NCBI GenBank assembly: GCA_002392915.1
Contig: DGHQ01000044.1
Location: forward strand, 24,589-88,588
DNA from: Bacteroidales bacterium UBA3844
GTDB taxonomy: Bacteria; Bacteroidota; Bacteroidia; Bacteroidales; Paludibacteraceae
Reading direction: 5' to 3'
DNA length: 64,000 nt
The translations under genes and the position numbers were made by a program. Position 1 is the stretch's first letter, and each line of letters begins with the position of its first letter. This document shows, in pieces, positions 16,096 to 26,038 of the stretch. The notes under the pieces are model-generated. The model was not told the origin of the DNA, did not search any database, and saw only the letters and a program-made list of their open reading frames with translations.

Positions 16096-16914
16096 TTGAT
16101 AATGATTAATAGGGGATTTTTAGCAATGCTTCTAGTGGCGTTTGCGTTAGTGACGCAAAATTGCAGCAATAAAAAGGAGACTAATTCTGAAATGATCTTA
16201 AAAATCTCAAATTCAGAAGAGTTTACTTCTTTTGTTAATGATTATAATAGCGGAAAATTTCATATCAATGACTCATTGATATCTCCACTTGTAGTGACTC
16301 TGGATAACGACATATCCATCGTTAGTGATCACCTTTCGCCCATCGGTTCGGAAGAATTTCCATTCATCGGCACATTCGACGGCAATGGCCATACTATCAC
16401 ATGTTGTGGTATTGGCAAGACAGAGAATGCCGACAATGTGGGATTATTCGGATATGCGAAAAACTCAACAATCAAAAGTGTGACAATTGTCACTGAGCAA
16501 GTCACAGGACAGCGCAATGTGGGTGTTGTGTGTGGATATGCATATCGCACATGCATCTCAGACTGTAAGGCAAGCGGACATGTAAAAGGAGATTCCTACG
16601 TGGGAGGAATAGTAGGTTGTGCGAGCTACGGAGGAGTTGCCGACTGTCATTTTGTAGGAAACGTTACCGCATCCGGATATGTGGCAGGGGGAATCGTCGG
16701 AATGCTTGAGTTTGGAGGTGTAGTAAGAAGTTACGCCGGCGGACAAGTATCAGGCAAATATGGAATTCACCCTATTTCAGGAACAGATTCAGAAGACGTG
16801 ATGGTGTCTGAATGCGTAGACAGGATGACTGTAGTCACAGCAAGCAACAACACTAAAAAGAACAATAGAGAGATAGCATCAGACAAGCTGTCAAAATTGC
16901 TGTTTCAAATGTAA
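16096..16914 (+). CDS. Lipoprotein with GLUG-type repeats
   Basis: 272 residues. The N terminus has a hydrophobic stretch ending LVTQN-Cys23, a plausible lipobox; the actual start could be Met1 or Met3. From about residue 110 there are Gly/Val-rich repeats, for example VGVVCGYAYRTCISDCKASG, YVGGIVGCASYGGVADCHF and VAGGIVGMLEFGGVVRSY, which match the pattern of the GLUG motif family found in surface and adhesin-like proteins. The repeats likely form a beta-helix. Outer-membrane anchoring is inferred from the lipobox. It follows the membrane protein gene by 25 bases. The binding target is unknown. Confidence 0.78.
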   Translation: MIMINRGFLAMLLVAFALVTQNCSNKKETNSEMILKISNSEEFTSFVNDYNSGKFHINDSLISPLVVTLDNDISIVSDHLSPIGSEEFPFIGTFDGNGHTITCCGIGKTENADNVGLFGYAKNSTIKSVTIVTEQVTGQRNVGVVCGYAYRTCISDCKASGHVKGDSYVGGIVGCASYGGVADCHFVGNVTASGYVAGGIVGMLEFGGVVRSYAGGQVSGKYGIHPISGTDSEDVMVSECVDRMTVVTASNNTKKNNREIASDKLSKLLFQM

Positions 16915-17142
16915 AAATGGCTGTTAAAATGCCGTTTAATAAATAATTTCATAACTGAAATGAGGATTGTCAAGGGTTTCCGTATGATCGGCATTGGCCC
17001 TTACCCTATTCTCTTTTGTGGATTCGCAAGAATGACCAGTTATAAATTTATGAGTTTTATCTCACTAAATAATTAATCACATAGCAGACTTGAAAGCAAA
17101 TTTTGCCTTTTCTGGCAATTCCAAAATCGAGATGTGTCACCG

Positions 17143-19827
17143 TTATTCACGTTCCTTATTCTGAGAAGGAGGATAGCCGAAATACTCCTTATACTTACGG
17201 CTGAAATAGTATTGGCTACTGAAGCCCGTCATAAACGCAACCTCCTTAACGGGTGCATTCGTAGTTCGCAACATATCATCTGCTTTTTTTAACCGATAGA
17301 CGCCTATAAGCTCCACAGGAGTAAAGTCTGTCAGTGGCTTCAACCTACGAATCAGCGTGGACTTACTGGTGCCCAATTCTTTAGCGAGATCCTCAACTGA
17401 AAATTCCGGATTTTTGTAGTTTTGCTCTATTATATCCATCACCTGTTGCAAGAATGGGTCTACAGTTGATTCCGTCACTTTATCTTCACTGCTCCTCTTC
17501 CGTTTCAACCTTATCCTTAATCCGTATAACGTCATTAACACAACAAGAACGACAATAACTGCAAACCACCACGTTTGCCACCATACAGAAGATACCGTCA
17601 CTGCCATACACAGCTGAGATGCATCTTTTTCTTGACCTTCCCGGCACACCGACAATTGCAATTCGTAATTGCCTGGAGAAAGATGGCTCAACATGATTTC
17701 ACGTTTTCCATCCAAGTCTGTCCACGTGCTGTCGGATCCTTTCAGCCTATAGCGGCATACAATGTCTATTCCAGAAAATGAGACAAGATCAAACGATATG
17801 CGAGTCTCTTCATTATCCCCATCCAAAATGATCCTATTTTCCTTGAAAGGCAAGACTGACCAGTCGTCGTCATCTTTCTTTGCCATCACTTTACTCCATG
17901 CCAAGTACTCGACACGTCCAGATGAATCCATATCTTCATAATTCAAGACTATAAAGCCGTTGGAGCATCCGAAAAACATATTACCAGCGGGACTTTCATA
18001 TATAGCACGTGGTTGGAAAAACAGTTTTCCATATTTTTCTGCGGGCAAAGGAATCCTTCTGAATGTCTGTTTCTTTAGATTCACACGATATATGCCGGCA
18101 GTACCGTCGCACCATAAAAAACCCTGTTTGTCAAAACAGACAGAAAAATAGCTGGCGACGGGTAAAAAATCCAACACTTTCTGTTCTCCCGTCTCTCTGG
18201 ATACAAGTTGGACACCGCAAATTGACGCAACATATAGATTACCATCTTCATCACAAGCACCGTCTATCAAAATACAAGGGTCGGAAGCTTCCTCCTTTCC
18301 TTTTAGCGAAGACATACGCATTTTGACACTGTCGCAATGCCAAACATTAAAAGGAGAAACCAACCATTTAGAACCATCAGGAGTCTCCTCTATATCCTCT
18401 ATCCATTTGTCTGTAAGGTCTGCGTTTATCTTGAATGTGATTTTCTCCCATGTCCCGTCATTACGTCTCACATAGGCACCATCTCCTTGCGTGGCCACCC
18501 ATATCTCACCATTACTCATGAAACGGACACATTTGGAACTTTTGACCGTATTTTCCAAGGTATCATACGGAATCGATGCCACTTTCCCATCCGCCGACAC
18601 CGTGCCGATGCCACCGAACCATGAAGAGACTAATGACGTGTCTTTTTTCCACGGAGAGAAGGAAAGGATACTTCCTCCCAAACTAGAGAAACTCTTCATC
18701 GGCTGCACAAATTTGCCTTCTCCCGTCACCAAATATGCACCCGTTCCATCCGTACCTACATATATATTGCCGTCAGGACGTTCCAAAAAACATGAGGCAT
18801 CCACATTTGGATATCCCAATTCAGAAGAGTGCAGTATTTTTGAATTATTGTCCGCTTGACAACGGAACAATCCATTAACCTGTGTGCCGACCCAAATGCT
18901 CTGGTCGGAAGCCTCAAATAGCGCATGGACCTTCTTCAGATCATCATCTCCACCAAACGTTTTTATCTCCACATAATTTCCAAAGTGATCCATTCTCCAC
19001 AATCCATTTCCCCATGTGCCAAACCATATTCTGCCCTTCTTGTCTTTCAGCATCACAGAGACATTTTTAAATGGGATATCCAACGCCCTACATGCAGGAG
19101 CTTCCTTTTCTGACACATCAAAAAGCCAAACCCCTCCCATATTAGTCGACACCAAGATATGGGCGGAATCAAGCTCTATAATTGACGACGCCGGAGCATT
19201 ATCCTTAGAAAGCGAGTACGAACCAAGTTTTTCCCCTTGAGAAGAAAAGATGTGAAGCCCATCAAAAGTACCTACCCAATAATTTCCAAATCTATCCTGA
19301 TAAAACGTCTCGACAAACAACTGTTCTGTGATATTTGTCAACAACGAATCTTTAGCAAAACTACCTTTTAACGTATCATAGGGGAAAACTCCACTTGTTG
19401 ACAGCAACAGATCCCTTCCGTCACGTAACTTACAAAATCCAGATACGGATTTGACATATTTCTCCATCAATTCCGGGAAACGTCTGCAAAGGAAAGAATC
19501 GGTTGAGAGATCATAGGTTTGAAGCATACCATTGTCACCTCCTAAAATGAGTTCTCCTGAAGAAATTTTAGTAAGGCAGGCCACATTTTTTCTCATCAAT
19601 CCCCCACGATCCTTCGTGTAATTTCTGAAATTAAAGCCATCAAACCTACTCACACCATCTTGTGTCGTGATCCAAATAAAGCCATTAGAGTCCTGCCCCA
19701 CTCCCAGCACGTAATCACAGCACAAGCCATCCTGCGTCCGATAATGATCAAAACAAAGGTGCTCACTTGCACATAAAACACTGCAAGAGAATAGTATTGT
19801 AAAAAATATGGACAAATTCAACCACAT
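17143..19827 (-). CDS. Membrane regulator: two-component-propeller sensor fused directly to AraC DNA-binding domain
   Basis: 894 residues. A signal peptide or N-terminal anchor (1-20) is followed by periplasmic Reg_prop repeats of the two-component-regulator propeller type (for example GFIWITTQDGVSRFDG, NYWVGTFDGLHIFS, RIWFGTWGNGLWRMD), a Y_Y_Y domain near 665-745, and one membrane helix at about 752-772. The cytoplasmic part is only about 120 residues and consists of an AraC-type double helix-turn-helix (STLIRRLKPLTDFTPVEL, VAFMTGFSSQYYFSRKYKEY). HisKA, HATPase and receiver domains, present in the usual hybrid two-component systems of about 1300-1400 residues, are missing. It is divergent from the mannanase genes at 20153 and 22636 and is their likely activator (inference). 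The ligand would be a mannan oligosaccharide. Confidence 0.9.
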   Translation of the reverse strand: MWLNLSIFFTILFSCSVLCASEHLCFDHYRTQDGLCCDYVLGVGQDSNGFIWITTQDGVSRFDGFNFRNYTKDRGGLMRKNVACLTKISSGELILGGDNGMLQTYDLSTDSFLCRRFPELMEKYVKSVSGFCKLRDGRDLLLSTSGVFPYDTLKGSFAKDSLLTNITEQLFVETFYQDRFGNYWVGTFDGLHIFSSQGEKLGSYSLSKDNAPASSIIELDSAHILVSTNMGGVWLFDVSEKEAPACRALDIPFKNVSVMLKDKKGRIWFGTWGNGLWRMDHFGNYVEIKTFGGDDDLKKVHALFEASDQSIWVGTQVNGLFRCQADNNSKILHSSELGYPNVDASCFLERPDGNIYVGTDGTGAYLVTGEGKFVQPMKSFSSLGGSILSFSPWKKDTSLVSSWFGGIGTVSADGKVASIPYDTLENTVKSSKCVRFMSNGEIWVATQGDGAYVRRNDGTWEKITFKINADLTDKWIEDIEETPDGSKWLVSPFNVWHCDSVKMRMSSLKGKEEASDPCILIDGACDEDGNLYVASICGVQLVSRETGEQKVLDFLPVASYFSVCFDKQGFLWCDGTAGIYRVNLKKQTFRRIPLPAEKYGKLFFQPRAIYESPAGNMFFGCSNGFIVLNYEDMDSSGRVEYLAWSKVMAKKDDDDWSVLPFKENRIILDGDNEETRISFDLVSFSGIDIVCRYRLKGSDSTWTDLDGKREIMLSHLSPGNYELQLSVCREGQEKDASQLCMAVTVSSVWWQTWWFAVIVVLVVLMTLYGLRIRLKRKRSSEDKVTESTVDPFLQQVMDIIEQNYKNPEFSVEDLAKELGTSKSTLIRRLKPLTDFTPVELIGVYRLKKADDMLRTTNAPVKEVAFMTGFSSQYYFSRKYKEYFGYPPSQNKERE

Positions 19828-20152
19828 AATCTAAAAAAGAACCCAACAAAAATAATTTTTTTCTTTTGATTTCAAAAACTGATGGCCTTCCTGTCGCCTA
19901 ATATCAACCGCTAATTTCCCTCCTTTTCATCGCAAATAGCAAAACATAAAATAAAAATTTGCACCAAAATTACATCCCTTTGCAACATAAACACATCACT
20001 GCTTTTGACTGAGCAACAAATGTATATCTTTTTGCAACAGACAGATAACCACCCGAACCCTTTATTTATCGAAATTTGCGGCATATCAAATCCGTTTGCC
20101 ATCTGCTTATTCTTTTTCATTGTAGAGACGGCAACATTAAATCTAATAGCGT
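19828..20152. other. Divergent promoter region of the mannan island
   Basis: 325 bases between the regulator and the first mannanase gene. It is AT-rich on the left. On the minus strand TAATTTTG (19972-19965) is a good -7 box for the regulator, with a long leader of about 130 bases; no clear -33 box was found. On the plus strand there is no clean TAnnTTTG, which fits a promoter that depends on an activator. No gene is seen. Confidence 0.5.
19965..19972 (-). promoter_or_regulatory. Candidate -7 box for the regulator gene
   Basis: TAATTTTG on the minus strand matches TAnnTTTG; no matching -33 TTTG at the usual spacing. Low confidence. Confidence 0.3.
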
Positions 20153-22603
20153 ATGAAAAACAAATTTATTCTTTTTTTTACTGAGATACTCTTATCTCTA
20201 CAGTTTACGGTCTCTCTAGCAGCACCCGACCCTAATTTCCACATTTATCTATGTTTCGGGCAGTCGAACATGGAAGGTCAGGGAAGAATAGAGAATCAAG
20301 ACAGAATTGTCAGCGATCGTTTTAAAATGATGTCCACTCAGTCATGTGGATCACGAGAACTGTATAAATGGTATTCTGCCGTTCCTCCTTTGGCCGGCTG
20401 TTACAAGCAATTGGGGCCAGCCGATTATTTTGGAAGAACTATGGTTGACAATTTGTCGCCAGAAATAAAAGTAGGAGTTGTTGTTGTCGCAGTTGGAGGT
20501 TGCGACATCAAACTTTTTGATAAAGATAACTATTTAAGTTATTCATATAATGTCGAGGATTACATGAAAGAGATCATTCATGCTTATGGAGGCAATCCAT
20601 ACGGCAGACTCATCGACTGTGCAAAGAAGGCTCAAGAAGCTGGCGTAATAAAAGGAATCCTTTTACATCAAGGAGAGACAAACACTGGCGATTACAGTTG
20701 GCCGGGGAAAGTAAAAAAGGTCTATGAAAATATTCTTAATGATCTGAATTTGGATGGAAAAGATGTTCCTCTTTTGGTAGGTGAGGTGGTTCGCACCGAG
20801 CAAGGAGGATCATGTGGAAGACACAATGACGTGATTGCAAAAGTGCCTTCCACAATTCCAAACTCATACGTCATATCCGCCGAAGGATTAGGTCATCAAG
20901 GAGACAACGTGCATTTTTCAGCTGAAAGCTATCGTAAACTTGGGAAAAGGTATGCTGATCAGATGCTTAAAATATTGAATGATGGGCCTAACGATTTACC
21001 TGGCAACGAATGTGAGAAGTATGAAACAGATTTAAAGAAAGAAGCGGAATGTGCCGACTACAATGGAACGATGCTTACTCTTGTCAATCAATCGGGGAAA
21101 GGTGTTGTCAACCTTCCCGACGAGGATGATTACATCAATTTCACCTTCAATGTTGAAACGGCGGCAAACTATAAGGTTTACGTGGGATACAACACCATAT
21201 ACGGCTATAAACAGGCTCTATGCAGTGTCAATGGGGTGTCCGGGACAGTGGACTTCGACTACAGTAGTGACGCAGAGGGGGAAGACGCAAAAAAAGAAGT
21301 GCTTGTAGGCTCTTTTGCATTTAAGAAAGGAGACAACACCGTGGCCATAACCCCTGTCTGGACTTGGGTTCCGATAGACTATGTCCGCATAGAATTGGAT
21401 AACGACACTTCATCACATAATCATAATGTTTCTGACATTGATGGATTTCACGTCGACGGGAATAAACTTCTAGACGCATGTGATAATGAGTTTATTATGA
21501 GAGGTGTCAGCATGGCTTACACATGGTATAAAAGTTCGGCCTACGATCAATTAAAGGCCATACACAATCATGGAGCTAATGCTGTGCGTATCGTGCTGAC
21601 CGACGGAAAAGCGTATGGAGTTCCCGCTGACGACGCATCTTCCGTAAAAAAGCTTATAGAAACCTGCCGTGAATACAATATGGCAGCCATTCTCGAAGTG
21701 CATGATGAGACAGGAAGCGACAAAATCAGCGACTTGGAGGACGCAGCACGTTATTTCGCCAACCTTGCGTCGATACTGAAAGGGACAGAAGCATACGTGA
21801 TCATCAATATTGCCAACGAATGGCACAACTCCTCTTCGTCAACCAATTGGAGAGATGGGTACAAGAAAGCAATTCCTATCATTCGAAAAGCTGGACTCAG
21901 ACACTGTATCATGGTCGACGCTGGCGGTTATGGGCAAAACGCATCAACCATTCACTCCTACGGCAAAGAGGTGTTAGCGGCAGATGAAGAGAACAACGTG
22001 ATTTTCTTCATCCATATGTATGGATCCGCAGGCAACAGCAACAGAATAGCCTCAAACATTGATGGTGTGATTAATCAAGGGCTTGCTCTATGCATCGGAG
22101 AATTCGGATGGTATCATAGCGACGGAGATGTAGACGAAGCGAAAATCCTATCCTACTGCAAAGAGAAAAATGTAGGATGGCTTGCATGGTCGTGGTATGG
22201 CAACGGAAATCCCGTACAATACCTCGATATTGTGAAAGACGCTTCCGAGAATCCGATACTGGCAACTCAATCCTCTTCCGGCAAGTCGTGTGAATGGGGG
22301 AAATTAATAACAGATGCCTGGAAAAACGAGGCAAAAACAGCTGTATTAGAAAAATGTCAATGGACAGACTACAACAATGTCTCACATTATGACGGCAATA
22401 CAATAATCTATTATTCACAATCAGAAAAAACGCTGTATGTGAATTCAAATAAAAATGGGATTGTTAGCATCGTCGACATCAACGGCACAACTATAGAATT
22501 AATTAACATCACCACTGATCGGAATATCATCCCGTTAGACAAATTGTCTGCTGGTGTCTACATCGTAATCTTCGACAACATCACATTGAAGATAGCCAGA
22601 TAA
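20153..22603 (+). CDS. Secreted acetylesterase (SGNH/SASA) - CBM - GH5 mannanase with T9SS tail
   Basis: Extracellular multidomain enzyme, 816 residues. Signal peptide about 1-24. Esterase domain about 28-280 of the SASA/CE6-like SGNH type: catalytic Ser38 in CFGQSNMEG, a second block HQGETNTGDY, and the Asp/His pair in GDNVHFS. A CBM35/CBM6-like binding module covers about 300-420 and ends WTWVPIDYVRIE. A GH5 catalytic domain of the bacterial beta-mannanase type (subfamily 8-like) covers about 430-705: acid/base Glu556 in NIANEW and nucleophile Glu650 in CIGEFGW. A T9SS-like tail follows (about 735-816, ending LSAGVYIVIFDNITLKIAR). It probably removes acetyl groups and cuts the mannan backbone in one protein. 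The next gene is its paralogue with a different esterase. The esterase substrate is inferred. Confidence 0.9.
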   Translation: MKNKFILFFTEILLSLQFTVSLAAPDPNFHIYLCFGQSNMEGQGRIENQDRIVSDRFKMMSTQSCGSRELYKWYSAVPPLAGCYKQLGPADYFGRTMVDNLSPEIKVGVVVVAVGGCDIKLFDKDNYLSYSYNVEDYMKEIIHAYGGNPYGRLIDCAKKAQEAGVIKGILLHQGETNTGDYSWPGKVKKVYENILNDLNLDGKDVPLLVGEVVRTEQGGSCGRHNDVIAKVPSTIPNSYVISAEGLGHQGDNVHFSAESYRKLGKRYADQMLKILNDGPNDLPGNECEKYETDLKKEAECADYNGTMLTLVNQSGKGVVNLPDEDDYINFTFNVETAANYKVYVGYNTIYGYKQALCSVNGVSGTVDFDYSSDAEGEDAKKEVLVGSFAFKKGDNTVAITPVWTWVPIDYVRIELDNDTSSHNHNVSDIDGFHVDGNKLLDACDNEFIMRGVSMAYTWYKSSAYDQLKAIHNHGANAVRIVLTDGKAYGVPADDASSVKKLIETCREYNMAAILEVHDETGSDKISDLEDAARYFANLASILKGTEAYVIINIANEWHNSSSSTNWRDGYKKAIPIIRKAGLRHCIMVDAGGYGQNASTIHSYGKEVLAADEENNVIFFIHMYGSAGNSNRIASNIDGVINQGLALCIGEFGWYHSDGDVDEAKILSYCKEKNVGWLAWSWYGNGNPVQYLDIVKDASENPILATQSSSGKSCEWGKLITDAWKNEAKTAVLEKCQWTDYNNVSHYDGNTIIYYSQSEKTLYVNSNKNGIVSIVDINGTTIELINITTDRNIIPLDKLSAGVYIVIFDNITLKIAR

Positions 22604-22635
22604 CCAATATTTATTTACTTCTAATTTTTACTCCA

Positions 22636-25035
22636 ATGAAAAAATTGTTTTTATATGCATTTATGCTACTGTTCAGCATGACTACAATGGCTGCCAAATA
22701 CAGTCAAGTCACCCGTATCCAGACAGGCGGAAAATGGAGGGAGGCATTCATCTATGTGCCAGATTGCCTGACAGAAAACCGTCCGTTGGTTATATCCGCA
22801 CACGGAATGGGTGACAATATCAACAACCATAAAAGTCTGTCGCAATGGGAACTGGTCGCTGACACTGCCAATTTTGCCATTGTCTATCCACAAGGTGATG
22901 GCTCACAATGGGACATCAATGGAATGACCGACATAAATTTCATGTTGGATATTATAAAAAAAATGTCAGAAGAGTATAAGATCGACGAAAGTCGCGTTTA
23001 TATGACAGGTTTCTCGATGGGAGGAATGCTGACCTACCATATCATCAATAACGTGGCGGACAAGTTTGCAGCTTTCGGACCGATTTCCGGTTATAACCTT
23101 TGGGGAGCCAACTTCAAATGTTCACGTCCTGTGCCAATTTGCCACATACACGGAAAGGAAGACTCTTTTGTGGATTATAATGGAGTCCCTGCCATTATGA
23201 AAGGATTCGCCAACAAAGATAACTGTGATCCGACCCCTGAAGTGACTCAAGTGTCGGATATTTGCACCAAAACCCACTATAAGGAGGGAGATTGTGGAAC
23301 AGAAGTTATCCTATATTCCGTAAAATACCGTTGGCACGAATTGAAAAATGACGATTTTCACACAACAAAGGCTTTATGGGATTTCTTCCGCAAATACACC
23401 AACAAATGTGGAAGCAAACAGGAAATTGACACCACTGTTTGCGAAAAGTCGGCACAAAAGAATATATTCGAAGTGGAATGTTCATCAGACTACGTTGCCA
23501 CATTAGAAACACCATCAGACATGTCGGGAACAGGCGTGCTGAACCTTAAAGAAGAGACAGACTATGTCAATATCAATATACCTTTATCTGAGAAAGGATT
23601 ATATAAAGTATATGTAGGCTACAACTCTGTCTATGGATTCAAGCAGGTCGACTGTGCTGTCAACGGAGTAAGCGGAACCGCCAATCTAGGATTATCATCA
23701 GACGATGAAAGTGTGGACAAAAGAAGTGAGACTCTTGTAGGTTCGTTTGAATTCGCCGCAGGTAATAACACCGTAAAAATCACCCCTATCTGGACATGGG
23801 CGGTCGTCGACTATGTTCGCATTGAGAAAGACAATAAAAGTCAAGAATATGAGTTCAAAATCTCCGATGTGGATGGGTTTAAAGTAAAGGGCAATAAATT
23901 GCTTGACCATTGTGATCAAGAATTTGTGATGAGAGGAGTCAATCTTGCCTATACATGGTACAAAAGTTCGGCCTACGATCAATTAAAAGCGATTAAGGAT
24001 CACAATGCAAACGCAGTACGCATAGTTCTGACCAACGGGACAGCTTATGGAACGCCAGCAGACGATGCGTCGTCCGTCAAGAAACTTATAGAAGCCTGCA
24101 AGGAATTTGGCATGGTAGCAATCCTTGAGGTACACGATGTGACCGGAAGCGACAAAATCAGCGATCTGGAAAGTGCCACAAAATATTTTGCAGACCTTGC
24201 AAGCACACTGAAGGGAACAGAGACCTACGTGATAATAAATATCGCTAATGAATGGCACAATTCGTCCTCTGCAGCAAACTGGAAAGATGGATATGTAAAA
24301 GCCATTCCTATCATCCGTAGGGCTGGTCTGCGACACTGCATCATGGTCGACGCAGGAGGATACGGACAAAGTGCAGCCACGATACACACTTATGGCAAGG
24401 AAGTTCTGGCGGCAGATCCGGAAAACAACGTCATATTCTCCATACACATGTATGGGACAGCAGGAAATAAAAGCCGAGTGAAAAGCAATATCGACGGTGT
24501 GATCAACCAAGGATTAGCACTTTGCATCGGAGAGTTCGGCTGGTATCACAGTGATGGAGACGTGGATGAAGACCAAATTCTCTCCTACTGTCAAGAGAAG
24601 AATGTAGGATGGCTGGCATGGTCATGGTATGGCAACGGAAATCCTGTGCAATATCTCGACCTAGTAGATGATGCATCCGCAGCACCAGGTTTATCAGTGC
24701 AGACGGCAAGTGGAAAATCTTGTGAATGGGGCAAGAAAATAGTAGATGCCTGGGAGAAAGAGTCAAAGAAAGCCACATTCGGAGAGTGTCCGGCATCAGA
24801 ATTCAATGACGTCACTTCATACGACGACAAAACAATCATTTACTATATACAATCAGAAAACAAACTACATGTGAAAACAAAAAAAGACGGTATCTTACAA
24901 ATTATCAGTTTGAATGGAATCGTCGTCGACAGAATCAAAATCTCAAAGGTTGAGAATGAGATCATGTTAGACAAACTTCCCAAAGGCATATTCATCGCAT
25001 ATTTCGAAGGACTAGCGATAAAGATAGTGCAATAA
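22636..25035 (+). CDS. Secreted CE1-like esterase - CBM - GH5 mannanase with T9SS tail
   Basis: 799 residues, starting 32 bases after the preceding paralogue, so probably in one transcript. Signal peptide about 1-19 (ending TTMAA). The N-terminal domain, about 20-260, is an alpha/beta-hydrolase of the feruloyl-esterase/PHB-depolymerase (LpqC, CE1-like) type with Ser127 in GFSMGG and a likely catalytic His in YRWHEL. The CBM35/CBM6-like module (about 280-405), the GH5 mannanase domain (about 415-690; acid/base Glu539, nucleophile Glu633) and the T9SS-like tail correspond closely to those of the preceding gene. Only the esterase domain differs. The esterase may release acetyl or feruloyl groups from the same hemicellulose; which one cannot be read from sequence. 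No SusC/SusD pair is nearby. Confidence 0.9.
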   Translation: MKKLFLYAFMLLFSMTTMAAKYSQVTRIQTGGKWREAFIYVPDCLTENRPLVISAHGMGDNINNHKSLSQWELVADTANFAIVYPQGDGSQWDINGMTDINFMLDIIKKMSEEYKIDESRVYMTGFSMGGMLTYHIINNVADKFAAFGPISGYNLWGANFKCSRPVPICHIHGKEDSFVDYNGVPAIMKGFANKDNCDPTPEVTQVSDICTKTHYKEGDCGTEVILYSVKYRWHELKNDDFHTTKALWDFFRKYTNKCGSKQEIDTTVCEKSAQKNIFEVECSSDYVATLETPSDMSGTGVLNLKEETDYVNINIPLSEKGLYKVYVGYNSVYGFKQVDCAVNGVSGTANLGLSSDDESVDKRSETLVGSFEFAAGNNTVKITPIWTWAVVDYVRIEKDNKSQEYEFKISDVDGFKVKGNKLLDHCDQEFVMRGVNLAYTWYKSSAYDQLKAIKDHNANAVRIVLTNGTAYGTPADDASSVKKLIEACKEFGMVAILEVHDVTGSDKISDLESATKYFADLASTLKGTETYVIINIANEWHNSSSAANWKDGYVKAIPIIRRAGLRHCIMVDAGGYGQSAATIHTYGKEVLAADPENNVIFSIHMYGTAGNKSRVKSNIDGVINQGLALCIGEFGWYHSDGDVDEDQILSYCQEKNVGWLAWSWYGNGNPVQYLDLVDDASAAPGLSVQTASGKSCEWGKKIVDAWEKESKKATFGECPASEFNDVTSYDDKTIIYYIQSENKLHVKTKKDGILQIISLNGIVVDRIKISKVENEIMLDKLPKGIFIAYFEGLAIKIVQ

Positions 25036-25052
25036 ATAAATTCAAAATAAAA

Positions 25053-25087
25053 CCTGCCCCCCTCCGAACACTGCGGAAGAGGGCAGG
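25053..25087 (+). terminator. Hairpin terminator between convergent genes
   Basis: GC-rich stem CCTGCCCCCCTCCG / CGGAAGAGGGCAGG with a 7-base loop and no strong T-run. It sits 17 bases past the second mannanase, between converging genes, and may act in both directions. Confidence 0.65.
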
Positions 25088-25189
25088 CTGTTATTCAGAC
25101 TTAATGTAAAGAATCCATTATTGTTTACTTACACACATCAACAACAAATTCTTGTAATCTTAAAATCAAAAACATCTCCATAAATATCA

Positions 25190-26038
25190 TTAGATACTTG
25201 TGTCACCTCTTGCTATTTCCTCCATCTTTAGGACACTATTTACTTGGTGGACGGCTGTTATATTATCTAATTTCTTTAGCAAATTTCTAAATGGATAAAT
25301 CAATTTGATAAGTATACTAATATCTTTTCTATACACAATATGCAACTTACAAAATGCCTGTCTAAATTTCCAATTATGTATTTTATAATCCTGTACGTTA
25401 GTTTTATGATTCAAACTTCTACTTCCGGAACAGATATATTTTTGTCCTAGTTCATTTAGATAATGATTCAAGATTGTGTAGTGAATAGCATCACTTGGCC
25501 TTGTATAAGAGAAATATTCGGGATGATATTTAGCACTGATTGTTTCAGTCCAGTCCCCATTATTAGAACAAGACATCCACCCGGCCATTTTGCCAGTTTT
25601 TTTATCATAAGCTCCCCAATACTCCAAGCCATCCCTTTTAACACCTTCTCGCAACCCTTCTTTGGATACTATGTTGTCTACATTTTGATAATTTTCTACA
25701 GCCGACTTATATACTTCATAAATATCCTCAAACTCAGACACCGCATTTATGAGTCTAACTTCACAACGCTCTAATGCCTTCAAAATATGCTTTTGATATT
25801 TTTTACTTAAATCCTCCATTTTAAATGGAGCATCTTTTATAATAAACCAAAATCCAGTATCATTTCCACAATCGAAATCTGTTGTATATCGAGCAAGTAA
25901 TGGTTTGTCTCCCTTAGAAGATTTAAGATTCCAAATGCTACCATCTAAAAGAGGCTTAAGATTCGGCTCTTCATGAGGAGCAGTAGTCGTAATTACTGCA
26001 TGATTATAGTAGATCCACCCTAAAATATTATTTTCCAT
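25190..26038 (-). CDS. Acyltransferase-like protein (GNAT/FemAB type), uncertain
   Basis: 282 residues, soluble, no signal peptide. The middle (about 95-220) has the order of elements seen in FemAB/GNAT-fold proteins of polysaccharide loci: a charged helix KKYQKHILKALERCEVRLI, then YWGAYDKKTGKMAGWMSC followed by a region ending ICSGSRSLNHKTNVQDYKIH. No catalytic residue can be fixed. By context it might acylate or modify a sugar or peptide in the polysaccharide. It is the last gene of the minus-strand polysaccharide cluster, 265 bases from the Wzz-like gene, and might have its own promoter. Family assignment is tentative. Confidence 0.5.
   Translation of the reverse strand: MENNILGWIYYNHAVITTTAPHEEPNLKPLLDGSIWNLKSSKGDKPLLARYTTDFDCGNDTGFWFIIKDAPFKMEDLSKKYQKHILKALERCEVRLINAVSEFEDIYEVYKSAVENYQNVDNIVSKEGLREGVKRDGLEYWGAYDKKTGKMAGWMSCSNNGDWTETISAKYHPEYFSYTRPSDAIHYTILNHYLNELGQKYICSGSRSLNHKTNVQDYKIHNWKFRQAFCKLHIVYRKDISILIKLIYPFRNLLKKLDNITAVHQVNSVLKMEEIARGDTSI

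Noticed and set aside
16960..17072. 37-codon frame beginning MRIVKGFRMIG
   Set aside because: No recognisable features; its start overlaps a sequence resembling the dispersed GAGGATTGT repeat, so chance is more likely.
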